Below are positions 51,118 through 63,481 of a stretch of 64,000 nt of DNA, in pieces. The stretch spans positions 2,107,130 through 2,171,129 of the forward strand of contig RPFO01000299.1 in the NCBI GenBank assembly GCA_009746045.1, written 5' to 3'. Under the pieces are notes generated by a model that saw nothing but the letters and a program-made list of their open reading frames with translations, was not told the DNA's origin and did no database searches. Numbering within the stretch: the stretch's first letter is position 1; each line of letters opens with the position of its first letter. The translations under genes and the position numbers were made by a program. Origin of the DNA: Mesostigma viride (lineage: Eukaryota; Streptophyta; Mesostigmatophyceae; Mesostigmatales; Mesostigmataceae).

Positions 51118-51606
51118 CTAGACCGCGTGGGTCGCGACAAAGTCGGCCCGGGTGCGGCGGAATAACACATCAGCCACGGTGCGAGTGAGGGCGAGTGACA
51201 GACGCTGCCGCCAATACGAGGACCACGTGCGGGCCGACCACGGGGCGGTCTGACCCTCGAGGTCGAGGCGGTCTTCACGGCGCTGGCAGCACTCGTGGAA
51301 AAACTCCGCTGTCTTGGGGCCCATGGCCCCGAACTCCTCGAGGACAAAGGGGATGACCCGGTGGGGCCCCACATTGCCGTAGGAGGCAAACTTGTCGCGC
51401 TCAGCCACAGCGGCAGCAGCGCCGGCATCCACAGCCGCCCGGAGGATGTGGCGACCGGAAAGCGGCCGAGCCACGGAGACATCGATGAGCAGGTGGCAAC
51501 CCTGCCCGTCGTAGTCAAGCACGGTAATGTCGGGGCGGTGGTTGGGTGAGTAGAGGGCGGCCCCATCCGCGTCCTCGCACTTAATGGTGGAGTGGGGAAA
51601 GACCGA
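51118..51606 (-). pseudogene. Non-LTR retrotransposon fragment B: restriction-like endonuclease end
   Basis: Paralogue of fragment A. From about 51606 the frame reads KCEDADGAALYSPNHRPD, then TVLDYDGQGCHLLIDVSVAR, RDKFASYGNVGPHRVIPFVL and EEFGAMG, ending at 51118. It is 5'-truncated right next to the inverted 3' tail repeat at 51615. The two copies differ at many residues but keep the P-D, D-V and K positions, so both descend from functional elements. Confidence 0.7.
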
Positions 51607-51614
51607 CCGAACTA

Positions 51615-51755
51615 TTTAATATATATTAATAATATAATTACTTACAGCAGAGTGAAATCACTCAAACCAAATTAGCAAACGCCCAGCTATAAACCTATAT
51701 ACAGAGCCATGTCAAAGCTCTATACTACGATAAGACCAATGGAAACTCCTGGTAT
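51615..51755 (-). repeat. LINE 3' tail repeat, copy 2 (inverted)
   Basis: Inverse of 50783-50905, with a few indels. It lies upstream (minus strand) of fragment B, so it belongs to a different, older insertion. Confidence 0.85.
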
Positions 51756-52454
51756 GTATATATACCAGCCAGTAGTGTAGATTAGTCGATCAGGCTTAGC
51801 CTAGCATGTGGCCCACGCGCATGTGCGCCCATAATGGCCCCCATGGATGATGCCTCAGCATTTATCCAAGCCATGCCTATAATGGGACCTCCCATGGATG
51901 TTGCATTAAGAATTTAGCCATGCTATGCCTATGCAGAGAGACGCTCTCTGTTGAGAAGCCATGCCCTAGCTCTTGTATAGCCATGATGATCTTCCCTCCC
52001 CATGACAGGCTCCCCTTCTTAGTTGGGTGTTGCTTGAGAGATCCTGGTGGGGCAGGTGCCCTTGCATGGTGCACCTCGAGCAAGTGTTGTTTACATTCCT
52101 GGGCACCCTTGCAGGAAGTAGCTTAATTAATTAATTAATTAATTAATTAATAGACACGTGACTGCGTCACTGTGAGCATAAGTCCTCAGTGGGAGGGGAA
52201 CATGGGATGGAATGGATGGTGTAAGCTATATCTAGGTCCTAGTTGCAGGGGTGTGGGCACCTCGGCCCGAATCGCTATGAATGTCATACACGGTCACACG
52301 CGGAGCCCCCACGTACAGACTTGGGGGTGGTCTCCTTCATCACTACTTGCCATCTACCTTGCGTACCATCTGCCTCCATATTACAGACAAACCAGGAGGC
52401 TGCCCGGGTGTGAGCCCGTCACGTCTAGTGTAGCACATGTCCATGCCGAGTCTA

Positions 52455-53072
52455 TCACGAAAAGTCCACTGGTGGCGGCCCGGCCTGCCGCGCGCGGCCT
52501 AGGGCACGCCAGGTGAGGACATATCGCCCAGGCTGGGCGGGCTTGGCGCCAGCTAGTCTATCTGATGTCAAGGAGACAACCAGCGCAGGCCAGAAATCTG
52601 ATGTGTCTACCTGATCTGTGCGCGCCAGGTGCCCGGCTAGGCCCAGGACCCTGTGCCTAATAATGTGGGAAACATAGGGCAAATCAGCGTACAAATCCTC
52701 ATTACTAATGTGCAAACCAAAGGGGATGTTAAGGGCCTTGCGCAGCATCTTGGTGACGTTGCCGTCGAGTCGTTGCTCTGGACAGCTCCTGCAGGCGTCA
52801 GTGTCCAGGTCTCGGCGCCGTAGGCCGTCAGGCCGGATCGTCAGAATGACGACCTTGAAGAGGTCACGCTTGACGAGCCGGGGTAGGGCGGGGTTGCTCC
52901 ACCAGCGGCGGTGGTGATGGAGTTGCGCCCACGCCATGCTGATCCATGTCCGGTCAGGTCGTCCTCGCAGTCGGGAAGGCAACTGCCGCTCGAGCAGCTT
53001 GAAGCGGCCTGAAGTAGGGTAGTTGACCGCGGTGTCGTCTAAGAGGCGGAGTGTGGGTGGGGGCCCTGCCAT
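52455..53072 (-). pseudogene. LINE RT C-terminal region
   Basis: TVNYPTSGRFKLLER-like start, then KMLRKALNIPFGLHISNEDL and HIIRHRVLGLAGHLARTDQ, the typical C-terminal thumb region before the 3' UTR. The frame ends at 52455 in PPPVDFS. A dispersed 30-bp motif is embedded at 52567-52598 and is translated as FWPALVVSLT. Confidence 0.7.
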
Positions 53073-53138
53073 GCCGAGGGCCAGGGCCTCCGTTTTGGGG
53101 CTGATTTCTAGACCAACCGCCCGAGCCTCGAGCGGCAG

Positions 53139-53399
53139 TCAGTCCAGCCAAAGTTGGGCAGACTCCGGCTTCGCGATGAGCGTGATGTCGTCGGCATAAA
53201 TGAGGTCAGCTAGTAAATTCTGCTTGTTATTAGTCGGCCCCCCTTCTCCAAGCTCGTTCGTGATCGCTAGGCCAGGGGCACGGCCTGCAATGCTAGCAAA
53301 GCGAGCATGTGCCTGGCGCATAACATATAATCCACTACAATAATAAACAGGTACGGCGACAGGACGCAACCCTGCCAGACGCCGGTCTGCAGTTGGCAT
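53139..53399 (-). pseudogene. LINE RT, YADD region
   Basis: Contains DLIYADDITLIA, the catalytic YADD box, after a poorly conserved stretch that includes an extra GEGGPTNNKQN segment. It is offset in frame from the pieces on both sides. Confidence 0.8.
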
Positions 53400-53444
53400 G
53401 GCGGGGTAAAGCCGTGTTGAGTGCGCACCGAGGTGGTCGACCCC

Positions 53445-53800
53445 TCATGTGTACAGCGTGCAGATGACGGTAATCAGGGGAGTGGGGACGCGAGCGCGAG
53501 CAAGTACAGCCCATAGAGCGTCCCAGAGGACAGAATCAAAAGCCTTGATGAAGTTGACAAAGATCAGGATGGCGGGAAACTCACCAGGTTGCAGGAGAGC
53601 GATTTTCTCGAAGAGGCGACGCGCGACGAAGATGGCCATGACGGTGTTGCGCCCAGGACGAAAGCCCATTTGACTTTCCCCTAGGTGACAGTCGAGAGCA
53701 GAACGAAGGCGGTTGAGGATCATGCGCATGAACAACTTGAGTGCGGCGCTCTGGATGCAGACTCCTCGGTAGTTGGCGGGGTCGTCAGGGGAACCTTTGT
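53445..53800 (-). pseudogene. LINE RT, N-terminal palm
   Basis: The open frame upstream of the internal ATG begins NYRGVCIQSAALKLFMRMIL. ESQMGFRPGRNTVMAIFVAR and FVNFIKAFDSVLWDAL follow, the latter being the KAFD motif with the catalytic Asp. Truncated at the element start near 53800; the frame ends at 53445. Confidence 0.8.
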
Positions 53801-53813
53801 AGGAAGTAGCTTA

Positions 53814-56682
53814 GAATGTATTAAAAGCCATATGCCCTTTCTCTGGGATATATGTTAAAAATATATGTGCTACATACACTCTGGGATATATGTGCTACAT
53901 ACACTCCCAACGGCTCAGCTATGTTCCTAATTAATTGATTAAGGGGACTCGCACGTCCAAAAGCCTGAAAAACTGACTTTAATGAATTTCAGTTCCAATG
54001 CACTCGGGAACCATCTAGTGATGATTGAGTACCATAAATATGATGTTTGGACATTCATGCCACCACTTGTTGGGGGTACTACGCCCAACCACGCACCGGT
54101 GGCGAGCTAAAAATAGAAAAAGACGCTATTTATGAGATATTTTGCCCAAGACAAACCACTTATCCAAATGACCTGCCCATACATTTCTGCAAAGTTCCCC
54201 CACTTTTTTAAAAGCTGGGCTATTTACATGGCCAAAATGGTCACATTTGTTTGAGTTATTAATTTTCCCGCAAAATGGGTACTTTTTTGAGCCAAAAAAA
54301 AAAAATCAAATCATTAACACATCAGATTGGGTCATCCATACATTTTAAATTCCACTGAGTGGGGGGAAACACAACCCCAAAGTTTGAGCTCATTCTGACA
54401 AGCGTAGCTCAAGTTATTGATTTTCCTGTGATGCCACCTGGGTAGACGCTAAAAGAGAATTGAGCTAGTGCTGAGCCAAAATGACATCTGTTTTGCTACC
54501 CTAGACACCCAAAAACATGCCCACTTTGATCACGGAGTGTGAGGAGGATGTCCGGAGCGTCATACGCCCCACCCCTCCATCGTCACAGCCAGCCTTGTGA
54601 GTCTACCCTTAACAACAAGGCTGGTAGGACGACACGCCTGAGCAGCATATGTCATGCCTATCTCAGGCTAATAATATGTGTGATTTTGTGCCAACAACCA
54701 AGTTGTTCCACCCAACAACACATTAAAAACCCTCTTCCAAAATGCCCAACAAGCCGGACATGTGGAGGACCACACACGCAGTATATAAAGAGAAAATAAG
54801 CTGACTTTTTATCCAGCCAACCTGTGGCTAGCTGCTCTGGTTAGCATGACAAAGGCTATCATTTACTCAGTGGGAAAGGTGAAGAGACCATTGGAACAAC
54901 CTACCTGACGCATGTGCCACCAAAGCATTGTGTCCCGCAAAATGCACACTGCCTCCTTTCTAACAAGCACGAGCCACTTTCTTTAGGAGACAGGTGCCAG
55001 CTCGTCAGTGTCTGGGGAAAATGATGCCGCTGCTTAGGAAGACCGCGTGAATTTCCTCGAACACAACTGTCTATAAAGCAAAAGAAATTTCAGAGAAGCA
55101 TGGAAATAAAAGCATTACACCTTCCCGACAGGTTGTGGGCCACGCGCTGCAGCAAGCCAGCCACGTCACAGACGAACTTGCTAAAAAACATCCAGGAATC
55201 CAGCGATGCAGCGCCAGGACCCGCAACTTAATGGCTGCATCTGGCCGGAAAGAAGGCAAAAAGCTTACGCTCAACGAGCTAAGAAAGCAGGAAAGCGCTA
55301 TCTTAGGACGTTTAATACAAGAACGTACCATAACGGGCATTTATTCGTGCCCAGGCGCACAAGAAAGGCCACCCTTTCATGGAGAGGTCGGGCGCGCATC
55401 GCGCAGGCCTAATGTTATCTTACCGCAAAATGACGAGAAAGGTAAAGATAGCATCGGGAATTTTTACGGCTTTAGAAACATCATTAAACTAGGTTCCATT
55501 AGGACCATCAAAACTGGCAACAATCGACAATCACACCTGCAGGCATCAATTATACTTTATTCATCCCGACAGAAATTCAGGCCGGACCCCCCCTGCCGAT
55601 GGTAAAGAAAAAGAGCCCGCGACATTATAGATCGCAACTATCCCACCATAAATTAGAATCAGTAACTAATTTTCTCCAAGAATCGAGCATTTTTTCTGCT
55701 TTCCGCGAGCCAGATTTGTCACGTTTCGTCTAAAAGCAGTCGCCATGGCCACTTCCGCAAGGGGTGCGCGCACCGTGCACCCACTTTTCACGGTACGGAG
55801 GGTACCGCGGAATTTTTTTGGCGCGGAAAATATTCGCCGCGCCGAGTCCCCTTAATTAATTAATCCACTCTCTCTCCCTTCTTTGGACTGCCATGCAGAA
55901 CAAGACGCGGTGGCAGAAGATCGGTCCAGGCTCACACGCCAGCCCCTGTGGGCAAGCCACCCCCCCCCAAGAGGAAGGGGCATTTTGCTGAGTAGTGTAG
56001 TTAGGATTTTCTAGACTAGATATCTTAGAGTTAGGTTAGTTCGATTACGCGGCTTCCTCCACTCCACCCATCCATCAAGGAATATGTGCTACATGATCTC
56101 CCAACGGAGGCATGTTATAATTTAAGTACTTTTAATTTAATTGAATGCAGTCTGCGTAATAATTAATGATCATAAATAATTAATTATTAACCTATTAACT
56201 AATTGCATGCTCCCAAAAATTAAAGTAAGCTGCCACTTGCAATACGACATTGTGCCATTTCTAGATGATGCAAGGGTCATCAAAACATGATGATAACACT
56301 CGAGGTAAGCATACCGAAGCTGGTTGTCTCCTTGATACTGAAGCTAGTAGTTACCATTATTGTGCAACGTGCTCCTTGCAGAATATCCCTACCAATGGAA
56401 GCCATGTTGAACTAGCCTGCAAGTATTTCGTACATGCAGCATCAACAACTGCATACAAGCGATGAAATTGGCAACAAGCGTTTCCAAGCTCATACTGGCA
56501 TGCCATTGAGACACCGGGCATATCAAGGAGACAACCAGCTTATATATACACTTGAAAAAAGGACAGCCTCTATGACTGCAAAAAGCATTGTTTCCCATTG
56601 TGTGGTGTTGAGGTCCAACCGATGGAATCCGCAACAGTTGAGGATGCAAGCTGGAAGCAGCCCTATACCGATGTCTTGGCCA
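53814..56682. other. Unassigned A/T-rich stretch
   Basis: No supported gene. Contains direct repeats of GGGATATATGTGCTACATACACTC-type words near 53850-53910. A 156-codon frame at 55135-55605 lacks domain features. GCTGGTTGTCTCCTTGAT occurs at 56319-56336 (+) and about 56522-56539 (-). Confidence 0.4.
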
Positions 56683-56970
56683 TTAATTACTCAAACGATT
56701 TACTTTCTCCTCTGGTGAGATGTAACTGGCCACACGCAAATAGACCAGTGCCCGCTCTGCGCGCGACCTCTCCACCACCGTTTTCAGCCCGTTCAGCCAC
56801 TGCTCCCACGCCTCCACTGTGGGGGCTTTGAGCAGTGTCTTGGTTGACGGCTGCTTGCAAGCATCATCCCATGAAATCCACAACACGAAAGCATGGTCAA
56901 TTGTTGACAGACCAACCCACCGGGAAAGAGTGGATCGAGGTTGGGACATTAAAAGGCATCCTAAACACAA
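56683..56970 (-). CDS. Possible exon or gene fragment, unknown
   Basis: The 95-residue frame reads like ordinary protein (FVLWISWDDACKQPSTKTLL, EAWEQWLNGLKTVVERSRAE, RALVYLRVASYISPEEKV), mostly helical, with balanced composition. No start context, domain or splice pair established. It may be part of a decayed transposase or host gene. Confidence 0.35.
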   Translation of the reverse strand: MCLGCLLMSQPRSTLSRWVGLSTIDHAFVLWISWDDACKQPSTKTLLKAPTVEAWEQWLNGLKTVVERSRAERALVYLRVASYISPEEKVNRLSN

Positions 56971-59559
56971 GGCTTCATTGAGCTACAGACACATATCAAT
57001 GCAAACAACTGCATGCTGCTGCAACCCAATAAAAGTGCACATTCCATGACCAGCCAAGTATGAACCAGGCGCATGCCCTGTAAAAATCCTTGGCAAAGGC
57101 AACGATAGAATGACCGAACAAATGCAAATCTGTGAAAGCATCCTGGCATCTAGACAAACGTCCACATGTGCTTACAGTCGCTGATGTCGATGAAAAGCTC
57201 AATCTTCGAAAAACATCATGAGACAAATGAACAGCAAAGGTCTAGACACTGCCACCTCATGTAGAAACAGTTATTGCTTAAATGATCACTATAAACCACA
57301 GTCCAATGCTGTCCAGTGCTGCCACGAGGCGTGTATGCATGAGTGGCTCCCCCGGAAGCTCCTCTCACTCACCCCGGACGCGCCGTCGGTCGGAAAACAC
57401 TCAAGGATGATGCTCGTGGTCTCCCGCGCTGCCTTGATAGTAGCGCGCCCCAGCCACAGCCGCGTGCGGTCGCCCCCGCGCTGCACCGTGCGCGTCTGGC
57501 CGCCGCCGCCGCCAAACACGTTCCGCCGTAGCATTGACAAGGAGCGCCATCGGAATGACATGCCAGCAAATAGGACCAGATAGGAGCCGTGACACCAAGT
57601 GGGAGCAGACAGCAGCAGTGTGCAACGTCCAGCAGGGTGTCAGGCATCCGCCGCCGGTCCCGCAGGCATGACGACACGGCGTGGCCGCAGGGGGATGGGC
57701 AATGGGCATGGATACGTGGGCTTGCGGCAGGTGCCCTGCCTAGAGCGTGGCCATGGGGAATGTGCGGGCAGGAAAAGCGAGCACCACTCTCATGGACACG
57801 CGACGACTGCCTCGCCATCACATCACAAAGGGTGGCACCGCGGATGCCGGCATGAAATCATGTCCCCATGCATACGTACAGACCACAAGAGTAGCCATGC
57901 TACCTGCACTTGGGAGCAAACACAGGGCTTGAGCTCGTGGGCTAGGGCACAACCAGAGCGCGCACGACCCATCCGTCCCATCCGTCCATTGACCGATCCT
58001 TCGGGTCAGCAACCCAGACAGACAGCCACCTCTGACCCCCCCACTACCACCCCTGGCCGGTAGGGGCACCCACCTGGGGGTCCATGCTGAACAGGTACAG
58101 CATGCCCGAGCGGAAAAGGATGGCGTAGCAGGGAGCCCAGCGGCTGAACCACCCGCTTGGCCACGAGAGGGTTCCCTCACACATCACGTCCGCCCTGAGA
58201 GCCCAGCGGCACGCGCACAAGTGGGGACCAGGGCGTGCCCGTGAGCGGGTTAAACAAGCTCACAGCGAGCCAAACTAGACCCAACCAGACCAAGCCAGGT
58301 TAGAACAAGGCCGCGCCATGTCAAACCTGACCCATCCAGGCAATGAAACTGTGTGATTGTGAATGTGAATGGCTAGCGTACGCGGTTCTAGTTGTCCCCG
58401 TGAAGAGCCCATCGGTAGATTTGCGGCGGCTCTGGCTTCCTACAGCATTGTCAGGTCGTGGCCATACTGGCCAGTGGCTAGACAGGCCAGCAGGGCGGGC
58501 ACAAAAATAGTATCGTTGAAGTAAGGTGCGCCAATGGAGGATGTAGCATAGCTCTCTCACTTAACAGCATGTGCCAACGGCGGCTGGCGACACAATACCT
58601 TGGCACCTTGGCACCGCCGAGGTCCTGGACAGGGAGACATAAGCCATGCAAGGGAGCCTCGTGCCCATACCTACACCTCAAACAATACAACAGGACACCC
58701 AAGGCATTGCGCATGGCAGCGAACGGAAGACCGCCAACCCTCGAGGAAGGCCGAGGGCAAATCAAGATGACAGGCCGCACGACATTGAGTGCAGTGTGGG
58801 AACGGGACGAGGGATGATGGACCCGGTACAGGGGGCGCCGTGTGACCTCACGCCACGCCGATAGAGTGACTCGTGAGCAAGGCACGACAGTACAAGCATG
58901 TTGGCGCCGATCCATGGGCATGGGGACGAGAGGATGCTTTCCTCATAGATACTGTCCTCATTCTAATAATATTAATGAAATAATAATTGCAGTAGTGGTA
59001 ATAATAATGGTGATAATAGTAATAATAACAACAACATCACTTCACTTCATGACAATGGTGTGGTGCACAGGTTGGCGCGCAAGCGCTGCTGCAACACCAG
59101 GGCACCAAGCGTGCATGGAGGCACGTACTCTATCTTTTCGTCCCCTCGTTTGTGGTCCACGACGCCCTTCAATTGAGGACTCTGCAGGGATGTACCACCG
59201 CAACACGCAGGAGCGTTAACGTGAGGGGAGGCAGGGAGGGAGAGCTGGCGGGGAGGAGAGCAAGAACAGGAGGCTGGTACTTTCCTGGCAGGCCGGGAGG
59301 CAGGGAACTTCTCCCCTCAATTATCTTCCACCTGCCCCCCCCCCACCCGTGCACAGACCCAAGCATGCTCCTAAATTCATCATAATCAGCAGCATCCTCC
59401 CACCCCACACATCTACCCATGAAGCGCTGGATGGTCCTGATGTCCAGTTGAACTCCCTGCGCCACACAAGAGTAGTGGATGAACACGAGAGAACCTCATG
59501 GCCACGGCGACAGCTGGGAAACCGCACACCTCATGTACATGAGATACCACTATACATAA
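56971..59559. other. Unassigned stretch
   Basis: GC-richer from 57300 to 58900. ORFs here are Arg/Pro/His-rich shadows without domains. No gene supported. Confidence 0.4.
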
Positions 59560-59734
59560 AGTAGTAGTAGTAGTAGTACTAGTAGTAGTAGTAGTACTAG
59601 TAGTAGTAGTAGTAGTAGTAGTAGTAGGATTCATAGTGGTGGTGGTGGTGGTGGTGGTGGTGGTGGTGGTGGTGGTGGTGGTGGTGGTGGTGGTGGTGGT
59701 GGTGGTGGTGGTGGTGGTGGTCGTGGCCGCCGCG

Positions 59735-59778
<44 letters not shown>

Positions 59779-59835
59779 AGCAGCAGCAGCAGCAGGAGGA
59801 GGAGGAGGAGGAGCAGTTGAAGTAGCAGTAATAGT
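59560..59835. repeat. Compound trinucleotide microsatellite
   Basis: Runs in order of AGT, then GGT (about 59636-59720), CCG (about 59726-59777), CAG and AGG. Translated frames are homopolymeric and not genes. Confidence 0.95.
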
Positions 59836-60142
59836 AGTAGTACAGCCATCCCCGTGTTAAGTTGAGATTCTGAAGGTTACGGCCCCGCGTTAAGTTATGA
59901 CACCCAGATATTGGCGGCGTGCACCTCACCGCCCACCAAAATATCTGGCCGGAAAAATGGACTTTGGGCACTTCGATGCTGCAGCGGGATCAGGCTTGAC
60001 GAGAGCTGTCGATTGCCGTATAGAAGTCCGTCAGAAGAGGAGGGGGTGGGCTGCTAGCCTAATTCTACCGCTAAGGTTACGTCCCCGCGTTAAATTACGA
60101 CGCCAAGGATTGGGCGGCGATCGTAACTTAAGGCGGGGATGA

Positions 60143-60147
60143 CTGCT

Positions 60148-60244
<97 letters not shown>

Positions 60245-60262
60245 TAGCAGTAGCAGTAGAAG
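60143..60262. repeat. AGT microsatellite
   Basis: About 38 AGT/AGC units. The flanks (ATTAAGTTACGTCCCCGCGTT-like) resemble the flanks of the compound array near 59850-59900. Confidence 0.95.
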
Positions 60263-60282
60263 TATATATCTACAGTAGCAGT

Positions 60283-60567
60283 TGTAGCAATGGTGCTCAC
60301 CACTAGACACTCCTGGCCAGTTAGGGTCGAAAGTCGAAACACACGCCCTGATCAAGCAAGCTTTCCGGCCCCACCGTCTAGGTCATCTAGTCGCTCTACA
60401 CGGACGCCAGCCATAATTTCAATGCACAAGGCTGCACATTTCCATCTCCATACATATTAATCATTCTGAACGACTCGAAAACGCGGACAAGATAACGGCA
60501 GGCTCGAGCTACCATGGTCCGGATTCTCCCGATTTCTGGCCTGCGCTGGTCGTCTCATTGATAGTAG
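60283..60567 (+). repeat. Dispersed repeat, copy c
   Basis: Longest copy of the family also at 31046-31290 (inverted) and 31963-32118. It ends GATTTCTGGCCTGCGCTGGT, and it directly abuts the AGT microsatellite. Confidence 0.85.
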
Positions 60568-61410
60568 TAGTATATAAATTTGTGATCTTCTGACTGTGTT
60601 CTCTCATGAGCATGCTGGCGTTGCCACAAGCACAAATTGACGTTCACGAACCAGCAATCCAGCACCCGCAAAAACCACGGGGACCTTTGAAGGTGCCGCC
60701 TGCTGCGCCGCTGGCCACATGACCACTACGCAATGGCCACATAACCTCCGTGCAATGGCAGAGACGCGTACTCTGCCAGCCTAATGGTGCTGCTCTGCCA
60801 TGTGGACCATCTTGCCAGCAATACATGCATGTTGCAACAGTAAATGCATGCTGCCACACATGCATGTTGCCAGCAATACATGCATGTTGCCAGCACGCAA
60901 CTCCGCTCGTCACACTTCGACCATAGCGGGGCTTTGTGCACCCACCATGGCATCTGTGAGGACACCTGTCACGTGTGGCTATGGCAAGGCCAAGATGCAG
61001 CCATTCCAAAACGTGAGAAGGAATGATAGCCCAAAACAAACAGGAACATGGCTTCCCACCGTGAGCATTGCCAAGCAGAAGCCCCGGTAGCCAAGGCCGA
61101 TTGTGCCTGCAGAACGCACCAGCATGACGTCCGACACGCCACTTCTGCGCCGGCCAGCGCTGCGCATACTGCCTGACGTGGACGCGCCATCGTCCGCACC
61201 CTGCCCCCTGGTGGCCGCTTGGCCCTGCCGCTGGCCAGGGGATGCCTGAGGGCTGCTGTTGGTGCTGCTGCTGCTGCCATCCGCTGGTGGTGACATGTAA
61301 TAGGAGAGGCACAAGGACCGTGGGGTGGCCGAGGGAAGCAAGTGGGTGGGTGAGGGAAGGGCGAAGTGAGGGAAGCAAGTGGGTGGGTGGTGTGTGTGTG
61401 GGGGGGGTAG
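60568..61410. other. Unassigned stretch
   Basis: Contains a short run of TGCATGTTGCCAGCAATACA-type direct repeats at about 60820-60895. No supported gene. Confidence 0.4.
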
Positions 61411-61606
61411 GTTGGTAGGTAGGTAGGTAGGTAGGTAGGTAGGTAGGTAGGTAGGTTGGTTGGTTGGTTGGTTGGTTGGTTGGTTGGTTGGTTGGTTGGT
61501 TGGTTGGTTGGTTGGTTGGTTGGTTGGTTGGTTGGTTGGTTGGTTGGTTGGTTGGTTGGTTGGTTGGTTGGTTGGTTGGTTGGTTGGTTGGTTGGTTGGT
61601 TGGTTG
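61411..61606. repeat. GGTA / GGTT tetranucleotide microsatellite
   Basis: About 10 AGGT units (61411-61453) change into about 38 GGTT units. Frames encode VGWL cycles and are not genes. Confidence 0.95.
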
Positions 61607-63480
61607 GGTGGGTGGGGGGTGGGTAGGTGGGGTGGGGGTGGGTGGGGTGGGGCGTCACCGCGCAGGTGACACAAGGGGTGGGTAGCCGTGCTGCGGATAG
61701 ACAAAGGCGCGCTGGTGCGAAGTGGGATATGCGAGGGAGCGGCACGAGTGGACGGCCGGAGTGTGCTTCTCTCCTGCACAATACGCCGCACATCTGGAGC
61801 AGGTCTGCAAGTAAACACTTGTAGACACTTGGCTACAGGCTAAGTAGGCCGTCCGACAAGAATGGGGTACAAGGACAACCCGCCACCTGCATGCCACTCA
61901 TAGGCATGTTCTCACCACCATTTCCCCTCACTCAGCATTTCGTGCCTATGCTTTGTGGCCTCCGTGTGTATTGCGCACTGCGTATTGGGTATTGGGTGAA
62001 CGATCCGTGCGCTCAAAGTGGGGGCATGGCCATCTGCGCACAACGCGGGGGCACCAACTCTGGCAGCATGTGATGCCTCATGCCAGGGCCGTCCACCCCA
62101 TCATGCAAAAAGGAACAATGGTTCTTAAAGGGTTATAAACATGGAAAAAAGGGCACAGCATGCACACTGTGCACGAGCACCACACATATCAATCACTTCT
62201 ACTACATATAACCGCCATCCTATCCACCCACCTTGCGCGCCACCACTCGAGGAGCGTGCAGCACCCAGCAGGGGGGTATTATCTGACATCGTTGCCCCCA
62301 ACTCGCTGGCCGTGCCCTGGCCCCTGGCAGGAGTGGCCAGTTCCTGCGCGGACCGAGACCCGTTGATGCACAGAGGGGGGATGACGGCACTAGCAGATTG
62401 CGCACCGGCTTGCCCAGGGGATGAGGGGGGGGGTATCCCCGAGACGTCTGCAATGGGGACCGCTGGGGGCGGGTGGATGATGACAAGCTGAAGTCCCCCA
62501 GGGGCAGAGGCGCACGGGAGGGGAGCGAGTTCTGGCGCTGGGGGGACCGCCCCACCATTGGGGGGCTGGAGTGGCTGCTGACATCCGCGACGTCTTGGTC
62601 CAGGTGCTGTCGTGGGCATGGGGCCAAGTCCAGGGGCGGTGCATCCAATGGATGACACACCGCAGGTCGGCAGAGTCGGCAGCAAGTGTAGTCGCAGGAG
62701 GTGAATGAGCACATGTCTTTCCATGTCAAAAGCCAGACAAGGATGCAACTAGTTGCGCGTGTGCGGCCACGGCAGCAAGGGGCTACGCCGTCAGGATCAC
62801 ACAAAGGCCTGCAAACGGCAAGAGGGTTTGGCGCTGGGAAATGGCAGTGCCATGGATAGGTGGGATGATGAATCTAGCAGGAAGAATTGCAGGGGAGATT
62901 TCGATAGCTGCTAGGCTGGGTAACATACGGACCTAACTGTCCGACGTGGAGGAATGAACGGTTAACGTGTCAGGGGTAACACAGGACGCAGTGGGTAGCG
63001 AGGGGCACATTACTTGGCACGGATGCAGGGATGAAAAGGCAGACACGAGGTCGAATCATGTGAGCGAAATGCCTAGACCGCTTCGGGCCTCACCAAGGCA
63101 TGCTTCTCGTGATCACCGGAGATGAGTCGCTGAAGGCACCCGGCCTGCTCTACCACGGTTATCAGGTTTTGCCGTTGCAGGTTCTGAAGCTCAACCGCGG
63201 CGGAGCGCAGGGCTGCACCAGGCAACACACGTGGCAGAACGCAATGCCGAGGAGTTGATTTAGTGTTTAGGCGCATCTCGATTCCGTCCGGAACGCACAT
63301 TAGACCCGCTGTACTGAATGAAAATAATATACCTGCTGTACTGAATTAAATGAATAGCCGGTATTTGTTCGCAACATTTTCCGCATCTTGGAAAGAACGT
63401 CGTAAACAATCAAAGAAGAACCACTACTGCATAAATAGGAATAATGGTTTGCTACTTCCCACCGGCCGCGCACTTCGTTT
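61607..63480. other. Unassigned stretch
   Basis: G-rich near the microsatellite, then mixed. A 207-codon minus-strand frame (62125-62748) is Pro/Ala-rich without a domain. No gene supported. Confidence 0.4.
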
Positions 63481-63481
63481 A

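Larger units (their letters stand above)
52126..53800 (-). mobile_element. 5'-truncated non-LTR retrotransposon C
   Basis: AGGAAGTAGCTTA at 52113-52125 and 53801-53813 is a 13-bp target duplication. On the minus strand the element starts inside RT and ends in an ATTA-repeat tail (about 52126-52151) beside the duplication. RT, YADD and C-terminal regions are recognisable in three frames. Confidence 0.88.

Noticed and set aside
55135-55605. 156-codon plus-strand ORF
   Set aside because: No domain, no promoter or splice support and mixed composition; possible but not supportable.
59597-60355. His-, Tyr- and Leu-homopolymer ORFs
   Set aside because: Translations of trinucleotide microsatellites.
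60644-61818. Minus-strand ORFs with repeated Pro-Thr-Asn-Gln
   Set aside because: The repeat core is the GGTT microsatellite and the unique ends show no domain.
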